NCBI GenBank assembly: GCA_014529385.2
Contig: CM043968.1
Coordinates: forward strand, 27,657,013-27,721,012
Direction of reading: 5' to 3'
DNA from: Adiantum capillus-veneris
Lineage: Eukaryota > Streptophyta > Polypodiopsida > Polypodiales > Pteridaceae
Length of the DNA stretch: 64,000 nucleotides
This document shows positions 12,261 to 23,760 of the stretch, piece by piece. The notes beneath the pieces were generated by a model. It was not told where the DNA came from. It was given only the letters and a program-made list of their open reading frames with translations, and searched no databases. Every line of letters begins with the position of its first letter. The stretch's first letter is position 1. A program made the position numbers and the translations under genes.

Positions 12261-12858
12261 CAGCCTCTTTGTATGAGGCAGAATAAACAAGAAGGATTGG
12301 GAGAAAGAGAGATACCAAACCATGGTATATGGACGTGTCAAAATTTCTAGGTTTGACACTTTACCAAACCTAAGGAGGCACACCTTAAGTGAATTGTGCA
12401 AGTGAAAAAAATTAAAATAGTGCAAAAGTGCCTTTCCCTAATTCAAATTGACTAAAATTGTTCCTGATGAGGACCTTATGGTAAAATTTATGAGATATAT
12501 GAAAATCAAATTGAGTAGCAATGTACATTATTTATTAGAAATTTGAAAGAAACTCTCTTACGATCCTTTGAGAAATCTTTAATGGAAAATAGCTAGATGC
12601 ACTAGGAAGAACAATGCTTGAACCACTACTGCATTCTTGTATGCGTGCATATTTACACATTATGGACTTCCTACTTAGCTTATGAGTGTTTGAGGAATGC
12701 CCTTTCTCAACAACGAGGTGATAGAAAACAAGTTTATGGTGATCCATAACAAATCTGCATCCTATCACACGAATGTCCATGTAGAACATACAAACAAAAT
12801 ATTAAGCTCAATGCTTATTAAGATTGTAATCTTTGGAAGATTTGATTGGTAAATAAAT
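12261..12858. other. Spacer without recognised gene
   Basis: AT-rich sequence with no coding motif between the low-complexity tract and a gypsy integrase remnant. Confidence 0.4.
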
Positions 12859-13205
12859 CTTCGTTCAGCTTTATGGGCTTATAGAGTCTCATACAAAACA
12901 ACTCTAAATGCTACTCCATTTAAGTTGGTCTACGAACTTGATTCCATATTGCCAATGGAGTTTTTGTTTCCAGCTCTCGGAGTTTCATATGAGTTAGAGT
13001 CAAAAGGACATGAGTTGGCAAAAATGACTTGAGGATTTGGAATGGTTAGATGAGAAGAGACTAGCCACTGTAGCACATTTATACAATTTTAAAAAAAAGA
13101 TTATATGATGATTCACATTTGTTGACAAAAGTCTTTAAGCCAAGCGATTTGGTCTTGGTTTATTCACCAAAGCAACACGTCTCTAAATTCAATAAAAGGG
13201 ACATG
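12859..13205 (+). pseudogene. Ty3/gypsy integrase C-terminal remnant
   Basis: Conceptual translation from 12859 reads LRSALWAYRVSYKT, then NATPFKLVYELDSILPMEF, the conserved end of the gypsy integrase core (usually ALWAYRTxxKTxxGxTPFxLVYG). The frame stops near 13033; a later part includes KVFKPSDLVLVYSPKQ, the usual downstream DLVL motif. No LTRs or other pol parts were found next to it, so this is an old relic. Confidence 0.75.
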
Positions 13206-13221
13206 GTCACTAGGAAGTGAG

Positions 13222-13320
13222 AGGTGTATCCTCGTGCCTACTGCACTCCACAAGTTGACCAGTAAATTCTAAACTCTGTGCTAAGAGATAAACTATTGCA
13301 CCACACTAGTGAGAATCTAA
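13222..13320. repeat. Dispersed repeat, second copy of 3416-3532
   Basis: Same orientation and order of blocks as the copy near 3.4 kb (GAGGTGTATCCTCGTGCCTA, CACTCCACAAGTTGACCAGT, ATTGCACCACACTAGTGAGA). It abuts the integrase relic, so it could be part of a gypsy LTR, unproven. Confidence 0.6.
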
Positions 13321-15315
13321 GTCTATCCTCGAACCCTTCCCTAAAGTGAGCCATATGGTTGCACAACATGAGAAGAGAAACTAAATTATACTCACTTCTA
13401 GAGTGACCCGTATGGTTGCACACCACGCAGTGGCCTATAGCATGCAAGCCAACTCTGTAGTGAGAGATAACTACTACACCAAACGAGTCTGGCACAACAA
13501 AGAAAAAGAAGTTAGTACTCATAAAATCAAAGTGAAAAATTATACCTGAATAGTGCTCTGCTTTTCGATGGTCACACTACAGCTAAGTGAGCTCTCCTAC
13601 TGGTAGTCTCTCAAGATCTCGGAATGCAAGAGGCAGTTGCCGATTTTGATTGAAATCGGCGATTGTTCATTTAGAAGTACTCTTTTTGATCGAAAGATAT
13701 TTCGATCAAAATATTGTTCGATTGAAAAATCTTTTGATCAAAATAAAAATATTTGGGTATTTGGAGATTTTTCAGAATTATAGCATATAATAGCATTTAA
13801 TATGTATATGTTTTAAAAATGAGCGTAAAAATGAAACCCACGTTCATTGTGAGATGAGGAATTCAAGAAGAGTCTATGGAAGAGGGGTTGTAGCTCAAGA
13901 TCAAGCTTCTAATATGGAACAGCCAAAGTAGGAGACCAATCCGATGAGAGAGAAACTCTGCATTCTTGACACTCGATAAAGAAATCTTAAGAATAGAAGC
14001 ATCATCGAGCAATTGTTCAAGTGGAAAGACTTTCCTAAAAAAGATTCAATATGGAAAGACAAAACTTCTCTTCGTAGAGATTATCCAAACTTACCATTGA
14101 GATGAGGACATCTCAAGATTCTCATGTTGGGGAGAATGTAAGGTCTCCACCACCCTAGCAAACGGGGTCTCCATGTAAAATAATATCACCATGCCATTTT
14201 GTTCATAAATAGAACATTTCTACTTTTAGCAACTTTTTCCATCCTTGATGGACTATAGATGTAAATGTAAACCTCTCAAATAGAGCTTTTACAATTGAAA
14301 CTAATTTTTTGAGCTTTTTTCCACTATTGTATTTTCATCAAAGCTACACATTGATGTATGTCTTGCATCACAACAACTAATACTTATGAAAAAATGGATG
14401 ATAAATTGTGTGGGTGGCTACAAGTGAAGAAAATGAAGTGGATAGTTAGAAAAACTCTATAATACCATAGTACAAGAAAATTTACCAACAACCAATACAT
14501 TATCCAAAAAAATTACATAGAGGCCACTGACACAAGAGCCAACCTTAAAACAAAATTTTCACGACCTTGTGACATGCAACCTTTGGGTTAATGTAAACTC
14601 CTCCATAAGGTCACAAACTACTGGATGCCTCTAATATTGTTGTGCTTCTTTTATAAATCCCATGCCTCCACTTTTGTTAACTCACCATTGCATATATCTT
14701 AGATATTTCCACTTTAGCATCATAGGGTTGGATGTGAGCTACCACAATAGACCTAGAGGTGGTCGTGGCTTAGGTAGACTTCTCGAGTTCCACCAAGTTC
14801 TTACCCACCCAACCACCAACGCAACGTGGAGTTGATGGTGATTTGAGTCCAATATGTTGGTCTCTTACTGCAACATAGCCATAATTTGGTTGCAGACTTT
14901 GATCTAGGTCTATGAAAGAAATATGGCTATGGCACAAACAAGACCATTGTGTCATAATCAATGATGTTAGAATTAAAAAACATATACATACAATATAAAG
15001 GCAAACAGAAACTACTAGTTTCAAAGACAACGCACAAAGCTAAAATAAGTGCATCTTAGATTTCTTAATCAAGTCCACAAGAAGAGACAAGGGGGATCAT
15101 TCATGTGGAATTGAAGAGATGAAATTATACGTGGTATCGATTGGGTTGTTATATCATCACAATTGTCAATGCCCAAACTAGCACTATTGTCATCACTTAC
15201 ACCTATAGCTCCTACTCTCGTATGCACAGCCTCCATGATGTTACCAAGATCATCTATATGTAAAAATCAGCAACCTCGACCCCCTCTCTATGGCATCGTT
15301 TCACATCAAGTTATA
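13321..15315. other. Stretch without recognised gene
   Basis: AT-rich with short frames only. The segment near 14250-14300 (GGACTATAGATGTAAA, then ACCTCTCAAA) is similar to 40190-40250, so a dispersed repeat is present. The gypsy element begins at 15316. Confidence 0.4.
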
Positions 15316-16922
15316 TGTCATAAAATCTAATATCAAATATATAACCAACCCAAATGATTCTCTCATATTAAATTGATCACTTAATGTGGGAGAATAAACG
15401 GGAACAAGGGTTAAGATATAGACATGTGCTTATAGATCTATCTATACATGGGGCAACTCGTAAAGGGGCCCAAATGAGAGATGTTCTATCAAAGAGCAAG
15501 GCTAACCAATGGAGCATAAGACCTTAGGGTTAGCTTTATTGAAGATCTCCAATAATCTGTGTAAAAGTCCTTTGACCTTAGGTAAGCTAGAGTTGACCTT
15601 GAGGCGCGGGAACCCGACCCAGCTCGAGGTGCTTGTCATGCTTGATGACTAAGTTGCTTGAGGTGCTTGATGATTGAGGTGCTTGAGATGCTTGAGGTGC
15701 TTGACATGCTTGAGATGCTAGGGTTGCACTTGAGGTGAGAACCCAGCCCAAGCTTAAGGTGCTTAAGAGCCAAGCTTGTGGTGGGAATTGGGCCTATGCG
15801 TGAGGGGCTTGAGGTGTCAAAAAGTCAAAGATTCAATCCCTATAAGAAGGGGGCAAGCCCTACACGAGGGGGGATGAGAGAGAACACCCACACACTCACA
15901 CAAGGCATGCATGGTACAAAGAAAGCAAAAGGGACACTTGTCAAGTTCCTCCTCATGTTGCCCTCATGGTGTGCCTGAAGCCTATTGGTTGGCCACCCAA
16001 GGGGTCCAATAATAATTTAGGAGATTTAATTAAATGATTTAGCATTTATCTAGCCCTCTCTCTCAAAGGGGAAATGGGGACACTTGTCTCAAGGCTACCC
16101 TTGCTGCTTGTAATGCCTCCTGCTTGTGATTGGCTTGGCCTAGAGGGGTCCAATGAGCTTCAAGCATGAGCTACAAGGGGGGGTCGACCCAAGCAAGCTA
16201 GGGGGCTGCTTAGGGGGTATACTCACCCACACACACTCACAAACACTCTCATTGTGCTCTATGCAAAGTGCAAGAGCTCCCTCTCCTTCTCCAAGCAAGT
16301 AGAGGTTGAGAGCCTACACCAACACTCTTGGATATGGAGTGCAAATCCAACCAAGAGCCATGCTTCAATGCTTAATCTTCCCATCTCCTTCTTCTTCATT
16401 ACTATGCTATTATGTATTCTATCAACAAGAGTTTTGATAAGTGAGTACCTAATTCTTTCTCCTACGAAATGTTTCTTCTTCCTCTTCCCTACCCTCATTC
16501 CCTGCTAGCTCTCTCCACCTTCGAAGGTGTTTGAGGTCTTGGGACTGAGGCTTGGGATAGTTAAAGCTTTCTTCAAGTTTATGTTATGTTTGTGATGCAT
16601 GAAGCTTTCCATCTTCATTGCATCACCTAGGTCACAAGGAACAGAAAGATTGTATTGTAACAACTCTCTCTTAATGGGAGAAATCATAATACAAATACCT
16701 ATTAGAGGGGGGACCGGCTCCACATAAATCCGGTCCTCAACTGTTGTCATGTTCTCTAAATTCTCTCTCTTGCAAAAGTATTGTTCATGCCAAGTTAGCT
16801 AATTTCTATGATTATGTTGCTATCTTCAATTATGTTCACCCGCTATGCTCACAAAGTCATTTCTCAAAAGTACTCTCATTAATTTCCTCTACTCTCAAAT
16901 TAAATAGGCCAATTCCATTACA
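15316..16922 (+). repeat. 5' LTR of gypsy A
   Basis: 1607 bp, TG...CA ends, highly similar to 19127-20717. It contains a run of short GCTTGAGGTGCTTGA-like repeats near 15600-15730. A truncated reverse copy of this LTR lies at 41925-43864. Confidence 0.92.
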
Positions 16923-16923
16923 T

Positions 16924-16935
16924 TGGTATCAGAGC
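16924..16935 (+). promoter_or_regulatory. Primer binding site, initiator-Met tRNA type
   Basis: TGGTATCAGAGC lies one base after the 5' LTR end and is the usual plant methionine tRNA primer site. Confidence 0.9.
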
Positions 16936-17294
16936 ATTTGGTTTCTCTTTTCTTGCTTAAGAAGAGAGGTCCTTAAGTATCCTATAAATGGTTGATGTTG
17001 TTAATTATATTAGGGTAAGTGGAACTGGGATCTATTATCGGTTTCGTTGAGCCCACTATGTGGGGGATGGTGCACACCTTTGGAGATTTGGACTTAATAA
17101 GGGAGTCTTTTTAGACTTGCCTACGGCTTTACCATTATTGAGCCATAAGAAGTCCGAAAGGAGCTAGCCCTCGGCAACTTTGCTATGTTAGACCTACTCC
17201 TCTACTCTCTATAATTAACCACTTTGAGCCGTGGGTGTAGATACTTAAGAGCCGATTTTCAAAGGTTAAGAGGAGTGGCAACTAAGGTTTTGAA

Positions 17295-18243
17295 TTGCCA
17301 AAGCATACACTAAAGATAGTGGATGAATATTTCTTAAAGACCGTGTTTCGCACAACGTTTGGTCTTTATGAATATCTAGTCATGCCTTTTGGCTTGACTA
17401 ATGCACCAGCTACGTTCAATTGTTTGATGGAGAAAATTTTTAGACCATACCGCAAATTCACTAGAGTGTTATTTGATGATATAATCATCTACTCCAGTCT
17501 TTGGAGGAACATAAACAACATCTCCAAGTGTTTTTTCAAGCAGTGAGGGAGAACAAGCTTTTTCTCAACCAAAAGAAAAGTGAATTCTTCCTTCAAGAGA
17601 TTCAATACCTAGGTCATATTATCTCTAAAGATGGTATCCGAATGGATCCATCAAAGTTAGAGGTAATAAAAGCATGGCCTAACCCAAGAAATCTACATGA
17701 GCTAAGAAGCTTTGTTGGTATGTGCGCATATTATAGACGCTTCATAGCAAAATTCTCTCAAGTAGCAGGACCACTACATGACTTAACTAAGAAGAACGTT
17801 AAGTTTTTATGGACTGCTAAGGAGAAAAATGATTTTGAAAATCTCAAAGAGAAGCTTACTTCCCAACCAGTCCTCATGCTTCCGGATCTCTCAAAGCCAT
17901 TTGAGGTCCAATGTGATGCTTGTGGTGATTGCCTTGGAGCAGTTTTGCTTCAAGAAGGGCATGCCATAGAATATGAGAGCCGAAGGCTCAATATTGATGA
18001 ACGAGTCTTGGGCATCTATGAGAAAGAGCTTTTAGCTGTTCTACATGCCCTAGACACATGGAAGCACTACCTATTGGGGACTCCATTTATCCTACGAACC
18101 GACCATCAAAGTCTCAAGTATTTCATGACGCAAACCAAGCTTTCCGACAAACAAATGAGGTGGGCAAATTTTCTTTCGTAATTTAATTTCCATATTGCTC
18201 ACATAGCTGGTAAGAACAATCAAGTGGCCGATGCACTTTCACG
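17295..18243 (+). pseudogene. Gypsy reverse transcriptase and RNase H fragment
   Basis: Starts inside RT at [21 protein letters not shown] and includes the catalytic-site block [10 protein letters not shown] frameshift lies near 17497-17501, after which the frame continues with NKLFLNQKKSEFF, YLGHIIS, the thumb/connection and RNase H (EVQCDACGDCLGAVL, ELLAVLHAL, RTDHQSLKYF). A stop at 18179-18181 interrupts just before HIAGKNNQVADALSR, the usual RNase H end. The finger part of RT and everything upstream are deleted. Confidence 0.93.
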
Positions 18244-18445
18244 ATGACCCAAAGTTAATGCGGTGTCTATAGCTACTCACAATGATCTATCCTCTATGAT
18301 AGGTGAGTATGCTACTGACCCTGACTTTAGAGACATAATGTCAGCCCTTGCTTTGGAGAAGAAAGAGGAACCATTCACCTTGTAGGACGGTTATCTTCTC
18401 CATGGCAATAGGCTATGTGTTACCCATTCCCTTCGTGAGAAAGTT

Positions 18446-19093
18446 ATGTATGAATCCCATGCTCCTCCATATGCGGGGCATAGAGGTATTCAACCTACTC
18501 TCCGAGGAGTAGGGATGTACTTCTATTGGCCTACCATAAAAGTGGACATACAAGAGTATGTTTCAAAATGTGTAGTATGCCAAAAGACCAAGTATGATAG
18601 AGGGAAGCAACGTGGATTACTCCAGCCATTGCCTATCCAAAATTCACCATGGGAGAGTATATCCATGGATTTCATCTTTGGATTACCCAAGTCTATCCAT
18701 GGGAATACAGGAATATGGACAATAGTTGACAGGTTTAGCAAGCAAGCATATTTTATTCCTGTCAAAAAGACTATTAAGGCACATCAAATGGAAACTCTCT
18801 TCATATCTCATATTTTCAAGCACCATGGATTACCCACATCCATCGTGTCAGATAGAGATCCTAGAATGACCAGTAATTTCTGGAAAGGTCTCTTTGAAAA
18901 TCTAGGAACAAGATTGAATTTCTCTTCGGCCTATCACCCACAAACGGATGGCCAAAGTGAGATAGCCAATCTTACAATACTCGATCTACTCAAGACTTAT
19001 GTTACCAAAGTAGATCAATGCTCACAATGGCAAAAGTACTTACCTCTTGTAGAGTATGCCTACAATAAACGCTTTATCTCTTCTACCTCATAG
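18446..19093 (+). pseudogene. Gypsy integrase fragment, 215 codons
   Basis: Contains the HHCC zinc-binding end (AGHRGIQPT, then CVVCQKTK) and the core with SMDFIFGLP, VSDRDPRMTSNFW and YHPQTDGQSE, supplying the three acidic DDE residues. The frame ends after EYAYNKRF, where the core normally continues, and the sequence passes directly to the purine tract and 3' LTR. The integrase C-terminal domain is therefore deleted. Confidence 0.92.
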
Positions 19094-19126
19094 TCGAGGA
19101 AGACTATGATTTCAAGAGAGAGGTAA

Positions 19127-20717
19127 TGTCATAAAATCTAATATCTAATATCTAACCAACCCAAATGATTCTCTCATATTAAACTGATCACTTAATGTGG
19201 GAGAATAAACGGGAACAAGGGTTAAGATATAGACATGTGCTTATAGATCTATCTCAACATGGGGCAAATGGTAAAGGGGCCCAAATGAGAGATGGTCTAT
19301 CAAAGAGCAAGGCTAACCAATGGAGCATAAGACCTTAGGGTTAGCTTTATTGAAGACCTGCAATAATGTGTGTAAAAGTCCTTTGACCTTAGGTAAGCTA
19401 GGGCTGACCTTGAGGCGCGGGAACCCGACCCAGCTTGAGGTGCTTGTCCTACTTGTCATGCTTGATGACTAAGGTGCTTGAGATGCTTGAGGTGCTTGAC
19501 ATGATTGAGATGCTAGGGTTGCACTTGAGGTGAGAACCCAGCCCAAGCTTAAAGTGCTTAAGAGCCAAGCTTGTGGTGGGAACTGGGCCTATGCTTGAGG
19601 GGCTTGAGGTGTCAAAAATTCAAACATTCAATCCCTACAAGGAGGGGGCGAGCCCTATATGAGGGGGGATGAGAGAGAACACCCACACACTCACACAAGG
19701 CATGCATGGTACAAAGAAAGAAAAAGGGACACTTGTCAAGTTCCTCCTCATGTTGCCCTCATGGTGTGCTTGAAGCATATTGGTTGGCCACCCAAGGGGT
19801 CCAATAATAATTTAGGAGACTTAATTAAATGATTTATCATTTATCTAGCCCTCTCTGTCAAAGGGGAAATGGGGAGACTTGTCTCAAGGCTACCCTTGCT
19901 GCTTGTAATGCCTCCTGCTTGTGATTGGCTAGGCCTAGAGGGGTCCAACGAGCTTCAAGCATGAGCTACAAGGGGGGGTCGACCCAAGAAAGCTAGGGGG
20001 TTGCTTAGGGGGTATACTCACCCACACGCACTCACAAACACTCTCATTGTGTGCTATGCAAAGTGCAAGAGCTCCCTCTCCTTCTCCAAGCAAGTAGAGG
20101 TTGAGAGCCTACACCAACACTCTTGGATATGGAGTGCAAATCCAACCAAGAGCCATGCTTCAATGCTTAAGCTTGCCATCTCCTTCTTCTTCATTACTAT
20201 GCTATTATGTATTCTAGCAACACGAGTTTTGATAAGCGAGGAACTAATTCTTTCTCCTACGAAATGTTTCTTCTTCCTCTTCCCTACCCTCATTCCCTGC
20301 TAGCTCTCTCCACCTTCGAAGGTGTTTGAGGTCTTGAGACTGAGGCTTGGGACAGTTAAATCTTTCTTCAATTTTATGTTATGTTTGTGATGCATGAAGC
20401 TTTTCATCTTCATTGCATCACCTAGGTCACAAGGAACACAAAGATTGTATTGTAACAAGGCTCTCTTAATGGGAGAAATCATAATACAAATAACTATTGG
20501 AGGGGGGACCGGCTCCACATAAATCCGGTCCTCAACTATTGTCATGTTCTCTAAATTCTCTCTCTTGCAAAAGTATTGTTCATGCCAAGTTAGCTAATTG
20601 CTAGGATTATGTTGCTATCTTCAATTATGTTCACCCGCTATGCTCACAAAGTCATTTCTCAAAAGTACTCTCATTAATTTCCGCTACTCTCAAATTAAAT
20701 AGGCCAATTCCATTACA
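19127..20717 (+). repeat. 3' LTR of gypsy A
   Basis: 1591 bp, TG...CA ends, the partner of 15316-16922, with scattered substitutions and small indels. Confidence 0.92.
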
Positions 20718-20742
20718 TTCTAAGTGGGAGTAGTGTATGGCC

Positions 20743-20910
20743 ACTCTTAGCTACCCATATTGCATTAAAATGAGAATATAGCAACCAAGACCATGCACCT
20801 CCTAGAAAGAACTTCCCAAAAACCATACTCTTAGCCATCCATATTACATAGAAAAGACAATATAGCAACCATGACCATGCACTTGCTAAAAATAATTTCC
20901 CAACAATCAT
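20743..20910. repeat. Tandem duplication, period about 83 bp
   Basis: Two copies starting CTCTTAGCTACCCATATT and CTCTTAGCCATCCATATT, each containing AATATAGCAACCA and GACCATGCAC. The family also appears near 9090-9180. Confidence 0.7.
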
Positions 20911-21334
20911 TCTCTAAGCATCATAAAACAATTAAGTGGGAGTATTCATGGGGGATTTTATGCTTTGTGACTACATCTATAATCATTTCTGTTTCAACTT
21001 GGGTGAGATTGCTTGGGTATGTGATCTTAGTGCATTGACACACCCCTATAATGTTCAGCATGATCTAGGTGTGATGGCTACCTTTGCTATATCAGAATGT
21101 CAAGAGCTCCAATACGGAATGGGAATACTAAGTGACCCTCATATTTTTGAGCTAACTTGATTTAGTTTTGCAAATCCAAACGTGGATGATTACTCTTCTT
21201 TTAAGAGGGGTTTATGTAAGAATTTGTTGGCGTGGCAACCGCTGAAGATAGGTTTGGATAATATCCTAACCTTGACCATATTATAGCTAGGAGCTAAAGA
21301 CAAAGTGGATTAGTATTAAAATCCTAACCCTAAC

Positions 21335-21357
21335 TGGGTGAAAGCATGTATAGGTGG
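21335..21357 (+). repeat. Candidate left terminal inverted repeat of element 2
   Basis: TGGGTGAAAGCATGTATAGGTGG is in reverse complement at 33602-33624 with three differences. Weaker similarity continues inward (AAAGTGGGTG, then CAAGGTACGT on the left; AAAGTGGGTG, then TAAGGTACGT on the right strand read inward), suggesting diverged TIRs of about 200 bp. Confidence 0.6.
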
Positions 21358-21371
21358 ACTGCTTTTGCCAC

Positions 21372-21378
21372 TATATAG
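21372..21378 (+). promoter_or_regulatory. Possible TATA box of the plus-strand gene in element 2
   Basis: TATATAG lies upstream of a CT-rich leader (about 21560-21680) and a donor-like CAACAG/GTATGT at 21770. This is positional evidence only. Confidence 0.3.
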
Positions 21379-21927
21379 TATATGGTTTTTGGGGTTGAGA
21401 AAGTGGGTGGTTTAGGCGTTTGAAACAGTGGGATTAAATTCAAAATTTATGGAAAAAAAGGGTTAAAATTTGACGTGTACTAAGTGAAAGCGCTTACTCA
21501 TTAATGATCACCTCAAGGTACGTTCAAGCACTTAATGCAAATATTCTCTCGAGTCTTGTCCCTCCCACTCTGTCTCACTCGTTCCTCCCCCCTCTCTCTG
21601 TCTCGCCAGCGCCATTCAGGTTTCTGATTCCCTCTTTCCTCCCTCCTTTGCGTTTCTCTGCTAGCCGAAGCAACAAGCAGCAACATCACAACAAGAGCAA
21701 GCAAATTCAGGAGGAGTACATTTTGCTGGGCTGGTCATCAACTTCAGTAAAAATCCCCTGCAGCAACAGGTATGTGTCATCATGTAGCTTGAAGCATTCT
21801 ATCTCGAATGTTGGTTGAATTTGAATGTGGCTGGTTTTCCTAGGTAGCATTGATCCATGTTTAAACATGCTTCATGCAGATGTAGAAGCGTTGTATGCTT
21901 GTCTCTGAATGTGTGGCAAGATAACCA

Positions 21928-22016
21928 AAGGGGGCTTGGCCTAGTGGTTAAAGTGAATGGGTGGGTGCGTAAGGACCCAGGTTCAACCCCTGGCAATATG
22001 GTATGCCCTCTGTTGG
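21928..22016 (+). mobile_element. Short tRNA-derived SINE-like insertion
   Basis: It has a polymerase III A box (TGGCCTAGTGG, 21937-21947) and B box (GGTTCAACCCC, 21980-21990) 43 bp apart, as in a tRNA, and a perfect 5-bp T-arm stem (CCAGG/CCTGG). The 89-bp body is flanked by 15-bp direct repeats (21913-21927 and 22017-22031, one mismatch), the mark of target-primed insertion. It lies in an intron of the element 2 plus-strand gene. The anticodon arm is irregular, so it is not a working tRNA gene. Confidence 0.75.
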
Positions 22017-22559
22017 GTGGCAAGATAATCATGGATTGTAACTATTAATGATACATGTGTAAGTTTAGAATTTATTTCTGGAATGTATATGCATTGTGCA
22101 CATCTAATTGATCAGCCTTGTGAATGCTTTATAAGAATGCATCATGCAGCTTGAAGCATGAATGCAGATTTTATCAACTGTGTGTGCATGCTTATACGAA
22201 TGCATCATGCAGGTTCAAGCATGAATGCATTTAACTATTGATCTTGTATCTATGTGGCATTTGTGATTTTTTCAGGATGAAGAACCAGGCTACAAAAGGA
22301 CCTTCAGACTCTGACAAGGGTACACCTAGGAAGGAAACAACTCTACGCAGGAGTCGCCTATCAAAACAGGTTAGATGCATCATGCATGCATTTCTAAAAT
22401 TGGTTTTATGTCTTGTAAAATTTCTGAATTTTTTGCACATGCATGCTACAAAAAGAACTTCCAAGTCCCCCAAGGGTACACCTAAGAAGCAAAATGTTCA
22501 GCAGGTTAGATGCAGGTATTTCCCCCATGGATTCAATTAAAGTGTTGCTTTATTAGGAA

Positions 22560-23760
22560 AAAGTAGTGTGCACACCACTAGTAAATATCAAGTGGGTGAA
22601 CCCCACTTTTTATTGGTACAGCACCACTGATAGGCTGTGTTGAAGTGGTGCACCTGCTGCACCCTTTAAAGTTGGGCAGAAACCATGGTTGCATCACTAC
22701 ATAGTTATGCTGATATGGTGCACCATCTCTTAAAAGTGATACTGGACCACTTTAAAGTGCTGGGCAGCACTAAAAAGAGGTAAGGTTCTAGTAAAAACTG
22801 GCGATACAATGGGTGCATCACTTTCCAGTGGAAAACCCTAACTATTTTGTGGTGAAGCATCACTTTTAAGCGAAGCATCATGATGGTGCACCACTTTTCA
22901 GTGGTTTTACACACTTTTAAGGTACCGAATAACGTTCTAGTTAAGAAGCACCACTTTCTAGTGGTAAACACAACTATAAAGTGGTGCTTCTTAACTAGAA
23001 CGTTATTCGGTACCTTAAAAGTGTGTAAAACCACTGAAAAGTGGTGCTTTTTAACCTGAACGTTATTTGGTTTAAAGTGGTAAACACCAATAAAGTGGTG
23101 CTCACCACTTTTTGTGGTTCAAATCACATTTAAGTGGTGTTTATAGTGGTGAAGACCACTATAAAGTGGGGAACATCACTATAAAGTGGTGCTCCTTAAG
23201 TAGAACGTTATTCGGTACCTTAAAAGTGTGTAGGACCACTGAAAAGTGGTGCTTCTTAACCTGAACATTATTTGGTATAAAGTGGTAAACACCAATAAAG
23301 TGGTGGTCACCCCTTTTTGTGGTTCAAATCACATTTAAGTGGCGGTGCGTGATGGTCAACCACTTTCAGTGTTGTAGAACCACTTTTTAGTGATGCTTTA
23401 CAAAAGTGCAATAATCGTTAGTTCTGCATCTTCGCTAAAAGTGGTGGTTAAGTGCTTTTAAGTGATGAAGCTTTACAAGGAGATACCACATTCTATTGGT
23501 GTAGCACCACTTTTTAGGAGTGTAGCACCAGTTTTAAGTTGTGTACAACAATTCACATCGGTGTAGCACAACTGAACAGTGGTTCAGCCCACTTTTATGT
23601 GCTGGAGCACCACTTTAAAGTGGTGAAGAAACACCAAAAGGGGATGTATCACTAGAAAATAGTGGTGTAGTAGGACTTTTTAGTGTTACCTAACCAGTTT
23701 TAAGTGATTGAGAACCATTTAGTGGTACACCACCACTTAAAAATTTTGCAGTACCACTGA
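22560..23760. repeat. Palindromic CCACTT..AGTGG repeat array, intron copy 1
   Basis: Dozens of variants of ACCACTTTTTAGTGGT, ACCACTTTAAAGTGGT and half-sites AAAGTGGTG occur about every 15-30 bp. A longer unit of about 205 bp recurs at 22978 and 23183. The array lies between exons of the plus-strand gene. Smaller arrays lie at 24870-25060 and 27575-27905, and the largest is 29935-32215. Confidence 0.9.
22888..23047. repeat. Perfect 70-bp inverted repeat with 20-bp loop
   Basis: 22888-22957 and 22978-23047 are exact reverse complements over all 70 positions. The shared core includes GGTACCGAATAACGTTCTAG on the left arm. A diverged direct copy of the right arm follows at about 23183-23250. Confidence 0.95.

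Larger units (their letters stand above)
15316..20717 (+). mobile_element. Non-autonomous Ty3/gypsy LTR retrotransposon (gypsy A)
   Basis: Two long direct repeats (15316-16922 and 19127-20717) begin TGTCATAAAATC and end CCATTACA, flanking a 2.2-kb internal region. Flanking 5-mers TTATA and TTCTA differ at one position and probably represent the target duplication. The PBS, a purine-rich run before the 3' LTR (TTTCAAGAGAGAGG), and RT, RNase H and integrase fragments are present. Gag, protease, the N-terminal RT and the integrase C-terminus are absent, so movement would have needed proteins from elsewhere. Confidence 0.92.

Noticed and set aside
11952..12425. 157-codon minus-strand frame
   Set aside because: His/Ser/Thr-rich translation of a degenerate GATGTGG repeat tract; no motif.
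21913..22031. Functional tRNA gene
   Set aside because: A and B boxes and T arm are present, but the anticodon arm is irregular, the acceptor stem is poor and long direct repeats flank it, so a SINE-like insertion is the better call.
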